Assembly: GCF_049801055.1 (NCBI RefSeq)
Contig: NZ_JBNAGF010000002.1
Span: forward strand, 248,001 to 312,000
Length of the DNA stretch: 64,000 nt
DNA from: JBNAGF01 sp049801055
GTDB lineage: Bacteria > Pseudomonadota > Alphaproteobacteria > Rhodobacterales > Rhodobacteraceae
Direction of reading: 5' to 3'
The translations under genes and the position numbers were made by a program. Below are positions 61,974 to 64,000 of the stretch, piece after piece. The notes under the pieces were generated by a model. It was given only the letters and a program-made list of their open reading frames with translations, was not told where the DNA came from and did not search any database. Numbering within the stretch: position 1 is the first letter of the stretch; each line of letters starts with the position of its first letter.

Positions 61974-63050
61974 ATGACCACATGGCGGAACTTTGCGGGG
62001 CTTGCCGTATCTGCAGCGATATCTCTGTCAGCGACTGCGGCGCTTGCGCAAGCCGAAGAGGAAGAGAAATCTCCGCTGACGCTCGATCTTGGCAATGGCA
62101 CCACCGTTACGCTCTATGGATATCTCAAGGCTGATTTCATCTGGGACGATGGTTATGATCTCGGCCGGACCACCAGCGGCATCAAGAATATCGGTCTTCC
62201 GGCTGGAGGGCCGGTTGGCAGCTTTGATCGACAGCAACTGAATGAAACCCGGATCGGCTTTGATGTCCGGGGGCCTGACAATCTGTTTGCGCGGTTCGAA
62301 GGTGACTTTTACGGCGCCAACAACAACTTGCGCCTTAGACATGCGTATGTCGATTGGTATGGCGTCATGATCGGCCAGAACTGGACCAACTTCATGTCGG
62401 TGGAAACGCTCGCGGATACCGTCGACTTTCAGGGCTCGCTGGCGCTTCCATTCGCCAGGGTTCCGCAGTTGCGATACACCTACAAGGGATGGGACAACAT
62501 CTCGCTGTCGGGATCGGTCGAACGCGATATCGGAAATGATGACGACCTCGCATATACCGTTGCACTTCGCTATGGGCTGGAGAACGGCATGGTCCGGGTT
62601 TCGGGCCTGTGGCGTGACGCCGTTATCAGCGGCAACAGGGTAGACGGTTGGGGGGTAAACTTCTCGACCGTTCTGAATCTCTGGCAGGGCGGCAGGATCA
62701 AGGCGAATTTCACCACCGGTGCGGGTATCGCGGACATTCTGGCAGCAGGGCTGTCCGGAAACGCCCTGTCCATCGGGGGCAGCGCCGTGGGCGTCAATTC
62801 CGCCGGTCTGACGGTCTCGCAGCAGGTTACAGACAAGCTTAAACTTGCGATTACCGGCGCTTGGCTGGATCTGGATCAGTCCACCGGCACCGACACCGAC
62901 AAGCTGAATTCCGTGCATGTTTCCGCGTTCTATGAGGTGTTCCGCAACACCACCCTGATGGCCGAATATTACACCGGCAACCGCACTCAGGGAAATGGGG
63001 GCAAGTTCAGTTCGGACCGCATCCAGCTGGCAATCAAATACGCGTTCTGA
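61974..63050 (+). CDS. Outer-membrane porin
   Basis: 358 residues from the ATG at 61974. Signal peptide (M-T-T-W-R-N-F-A-G-L-A-V...A-L-A-Q-A). The first mature strand is V-T-L-Y-G-Y-L-K-A-D-F-I-W-D; alternating beta strands follow; the C-terminus ends I-K-Y-A-F with terminal F as porins do. Probably lets the TAXI substrate pass the outer membrane. Confidence 0.88.
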   Translation: MTTWRNFAGLAVSAAISLSATAALAQAEEEEKSPLTLDLGNGTTVTLYGYLKADFIWDDGYDLGRTTSGIKNIGLPAGGPVGSFDRQQLNETRIGFDVRGPDNLFARFEGDFYGANNNLRLRHAYVDWYGVMIGQNWTNFMSVETLADTVDFQGSLALPFARVPQLRYTYKGWDNISLSGSVERDIGNDDDLAYTVALRYGLENGMVRVSGLWRDAVISGNRVDGWGVNFSTVLNLWQGGRIKANFTTGAGIADILAAGLSGNALSIGGSAVGVNSAGLTVSQQVTDKLKLAITGAWLDLDQSTGTDTDKLNSVHVSAFYEVFRNTTLMAEYYTGNRTQGNGGKFSSDRIQLAIKYAF

Positions 63051-63292
63051 GCTTGGCGTCAGGGGAAATGTGGCGGGACCGCCTGATCAACCGTGGGGTT
63101 TTGATTCCCGAGGACCTGTATGCACAGGTGGGCGCCAGGTAATCGGACCAGGATCCGAACAGAGCCAGCTCCCTCGGAATTGTTTAAGGCCACCGGAATG
63201 CTACCTGTCACGAGAAGGGCAGAACCCGCCACGCGCCTAGATAAGGCGCGCAGCGCGGTGGCGCAAGAGGTTGCGTCCGAGTTTCCAGCGGA

Positions 63293-63718
63293 TCAGGCGA
63301 TCTCAAGCGCCGAGACTGCCTTGCGCATGGATGCAAAGTGCTCGTCCCAGCCATTGTCCAAGGCAAGCACCAGTCCAAAGGCCTCGGCCCCTTGTGGCAG
63401 CCCCTCATGCAGAAGCGACAACCGCGTGCCGCCGGGAACAGCTGTCAGGGTCCAGCTCACGGTGCTGACAGTATCACCCATGGGTTTTACGCAAAACGTG
63501 TAGCGCAAAAAGTCGGGGCGGCGCGCTTCCAGGACTTCGCCCCAGATCTGGGGTGTCTTGCCGTCCGCGCCGCACATTTCAATCTTTGCCCCTTGGGTCA
63601 GCGGTTTCGAGGGGCGATGAAACCAGGTTTCAAGCTGGTCCGGGTCAGTCAGAAAGGACCAGACCGTATCCGGGTCTGCGCCCAGATAGATAGTTTTTTG
63701 CAGGTTGGTATCGGTCAT
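63293..63718 (-). CDS. SRPBCC/AHSA1-domain protein
   Basis: 141 residues: I-Y-L-G-A-D-P-D-T-V-W-S-F-L-T-D-P-D-Q-L-E-T-W at the start and the T-R-L-S-L-L-H-E-G-L-P strand near the end are typical for the AHSA1 branch. Overlaps the ArsR-type gene by ATGA, a common pairing. Ligand unknown. Confidence 0.9.
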   Translation of the reverse strand: MTDTNLQKTIYLGADPDTVWSFLTDPDQLETWFHRPSKPLTQGAKIEMCGADGKTPQIWGEVLEARRPDFLRYTFCVKPMGDTVSTVSWTLTAVPGGTRLSLLHEGLPQGAEAFGLVLALDNGWDEHFASMRKAVSALEIA

Positions 63719-64000
63719 TTTGAAGTCCTTTCAACAGCGGTTTTGAGGGCAGAGAGCCGGTCGTCCCAGAACTGGTCAAACCAGGAGAGCCAGTCGAGGA
63801 CGGGCGCCATGCCTTGGGGGTTGATTCGGTTTATGCGTTCACGGCCGCGGGCTTCAACGGTGATCAATCCGCCATCCGACAGAACGGTCAGGTGTTTCTT
63901 GACTGCAGCGCGGGTCATGTCGAACTGCTCGGTCAACTGCGCGATCGTCAAATCGTCTTGGGCGAGTTTTTGAACGATGCCACGTCGGGTCGGGTCAGCG
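63715..64000 (-). CDS. ArsR-family transcriptional regulator, 5' end outside the window
   Basis: The last 95 codons are present. The frame reads A-D-P-T-R-R-G-I-V-Q-K-L-A at the window edge and continues through a winged helix (T-I-A-Q-L-T-E-Q-F-D-M-T-R-A-A-V-K-K-H-L). No cysteine metal site is seen, so it is not a metal sensor of the classic type. Controls the SRPBCC gene most likely. Confidence 0.9.
   Translation of the reverse strand, partial: ADPTRRGIVQKLAQDDLTIAQLTEQFDMTRAAVKKHLTVLSDGGLITVEARGRERINRINPQGMAPVLDWLSWFDQFWDDRLSALKTAVERTSK

Noticed and set aside
62995..63240. Gene in the stretch after the porin
   Set aside because: The 81-codon frame is out of phase with the porin end, lacks a ribosome site and has no motif.

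Overview
The window looks like the chromosome of a marine alphaproteobacterium of the order Rhodobacterales (Roseobacter-type). This is an inference from gene content and order, not a database match. The DNA is GC-rich. It carries recJ-glpX-hom, a heterotetrameric sarcosine oxidase operon in the order soxBDAG, TadE/TadG-like secreted-pilus genes, nrdR-ribD and ribE-ribBA-ribH-nusB with capsule-export genes between them, a TAXI-type TRAP transporter and a BKACE enzyme.

Layout. 1-4035: the end of an ABC permease, a formylglycine-generating-enzyme-like protein and a peptidoglycan-binding protein. 4036-17651: a tRNA-Cys gene and a 13.5 kb integrated element bounded by a 46-bp direct repeat of the tRNA 3' end. 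17652-30242: VOC protein, two identical tRNA-Glu genes, recJ, glpX, hom, a lipoprotein, a TetR regulator, a pirin, an adenylate cyclase and a three-gene Tad-type operon. 30575-37622: glutamate dehydrogenase and sarcosine oxidase. 37708-41769: dnaG and rpoD. 42553-44745: YjbQ, 5-formyl-THF cyclo-ligase and nrdR. 44816-53531: riboflavin genes interrupted by an oppositely oriented kpsC / export lipoprotein / kpsS cluster. 54263-63050: a catabolic and transport locus (class III aminotransferase, BKACE, RpiR regulator, TAXI TRAP transporter, UspA, porin). 63293-64000: an SRPBCC protein with an ArsR-type regulator that runs off the window.

The integrated element is the most unusual part. It encodes a tyrosine integrase, an excisionase-like HTH protein, a 992-residue archaeo-eukaryotic-type primase fused to an AAA+ helicase, a topoisomerase VI A / Spo11-like TOPRIM protein with no B subunit nearby, a small terminase subunit and an HK97-type major capsid protein. 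About fourteen further small proteins are unrecognised. There is no visible large terminase, portal, head protease, tail or lysis gene. A 218-bp nested inverted-repeat array built from about ten GTCTCA/TGAGAC hexamers lies just past the end of the primase-helicase gene and looks like a replication origin. I read the element as a capsid-encoding phage satellite with its own replication module; a prophage remnant is the main alternative.

Elsewhere the more interesting points are: mutually exclusive hairpins in the rpoD leader, an intrinsic terminator inside the start of kpsC, a RibBA whose GTP cyclohydrolase II half has lost its signature motifs, a 16-codon reading frame coupled to soxD, and the aminotransferase-BKACE-TAXI locus that suggests uptake and breakdown of an amino compound through a beta-keto acid.
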